The translations under genes and the position numbers were made by a program. DNA of 64,000 bases from Sphingopyxis flava (GTDB lineage: Bacteria; Pseudomonadota; Alphaproteobacteria; Sphingomonadales; Sphingomonadaceae), in contig NZ_FUYP01000003.1 of NCBI RefSeq assembly GCF_900168005.1, positions 124,001 through 188,000 on the forward strand, read 5' to 3'. The notes beneath the pieces are model-generated. The model was not told the DNA's origin. It ran no database searches and saw only the letters and a list, made by a program, of their open reading frames with translations. Below are positions 63,856-64,000 of this stretch, one piece after another. Position 1 is the stretch's first letter; the number at the start of each line of letters is the position of its first letter.

Positions 63856-64000
63856 ATGCGTTGGAAAAACTGGAAATTGGGTGGGATGGCGATGGGGACA
63901 GTGGCGGTGACCGCCGCGATTGCGGTCGCGATCCCCTCGGCGATGGCGCAGCGAGACCCCGCTTATGAGGCGGCGCGCGCGGCAGGGCAGATCGGCGAAC
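63856..64000 (+). CDS. YdbL family (DUF1318) protein, cut at window end
   Basis: The first 48 codons of a DUF1318 protein: signal peptide MRWKNWKLGGMAMGTVAV...SAMA, then QRDPAYEAARAAGQIGE, the family's conserved start. ATG 63856 is preferred; ATG 63850 is in frame. GAGGG lies eight bases upstream. In E. coli YdbL is the third member of the YdbH-YnbE-YdbL operon. The 3' end is outside the window. Confidence 0.85.
   Translation, partial: MRWKNWKLGGMAMGTVAVTAAIAVAIPSAMAQRDPAYEAARAAGQIGE

Noticed and set aside
1-64000. CRISPR arrays, prophage or complete insertion sequences
   Set aside because: No regularly spaced repeats, no transposase, integrase, capsid or Cas-like proteins were seen.

Overview
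The window is GC-rich chromosomal DNA with very high coding density and many 4-bp ATGA/GTGA gene overlaps. Gene content and order point to an alphaproteobacterium of the Sphingomonadaceae, probably Sphingopyxis or a close relative. The main pointers are the LapA-pyrF / trpF-trpB-trpA-accD-folC block, the overlapping leucine catabolism genes, SapC, M13 and DUF885 lipoprotein peptidases, DUF1674, and a GGAAC-N16-CGTT promoter of the EcfG general-stress type. This is inference from gene families; no 16S gene is present.

Layout. 1-4.7 kb: the end of a serine hydrolase, a small membrane protein, purF with an SDR gene behind it, then divergent hisI and a lipoprotein. 4.8-8.6 kb: a MerR regulator with a clear palindromic operator, an acyl-CoA dehydrogenase and a phospholipase D-like enzyme. 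8.6-18.7 kb: branched-chain acyl-CoA (leucine) catabolism on the minus strand in two blocks. Block one is mccB, an NTF2-like gene, an ABM-like gene, mccA, MaoC and a CitE-like lyase. Block two is ivd plus small genes. A plus-strand M13 peptidase lies between them. 18.7-23.4 kb: a LysR regulator and the sulfate activation operon cysD-cysNC-cysQ, in which cysD carries an in-frame amber codon. 23.4-39 kb: mostly single housekeeping genes (quinone-reductase-like MDR, GNAT, SleB hydrolase, cysK, MFS, DUF885, rsmB, DUF1674, cytochrome b, sapC, a D-2-hydroxyacid type FAD enzyme, a DEAD-box helicase and a second MDR).

39-46.3 kb starts with tRNA-Ala(CGC) and a UvrD/PcrA helicase. It then enters the least ordinary part of the window: a decayed TetR gene, a CmpX-type channel, about 480 bp of structured non-coding DNA of lower GC that may hold the 5' part of a group II intron, and a compact three-gene cassette (DUF2269, saccharopine dehydrogenase-like, DCC thiol oxidoreductase). 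46.3-52.3 kb: an MHS-type MFS transporter, rsmD, a pseudouridine synthase, a single-domain response regulator behind the EcfG-like promoter, an AmpG-like transporter and folC. 52.4-58.6 kb: accD, trpA, a 68-aa membrane gene, trpB, trpF, pyrF, lapA and purB, all on the minus strand. 58.8-64 kb: an EF-hand protein with Ala-Asp-Pro repeats, a GreA/Rnk-like protein, and the outer-envelope lipid-transport set YdbH-YnbE-YdbL, cut by the window end.

No CRISPR array, prophage, complete insertion sequence or antiphage system was seen. The items most worth checking are the two in-frame amber codons (cysD and the gene at 35.9 kb), the non-standard lyase/hydratase pair in the leucine operon, the structured element near 43.7 kb, and the overlapping 68-aa gene inside trpBA.
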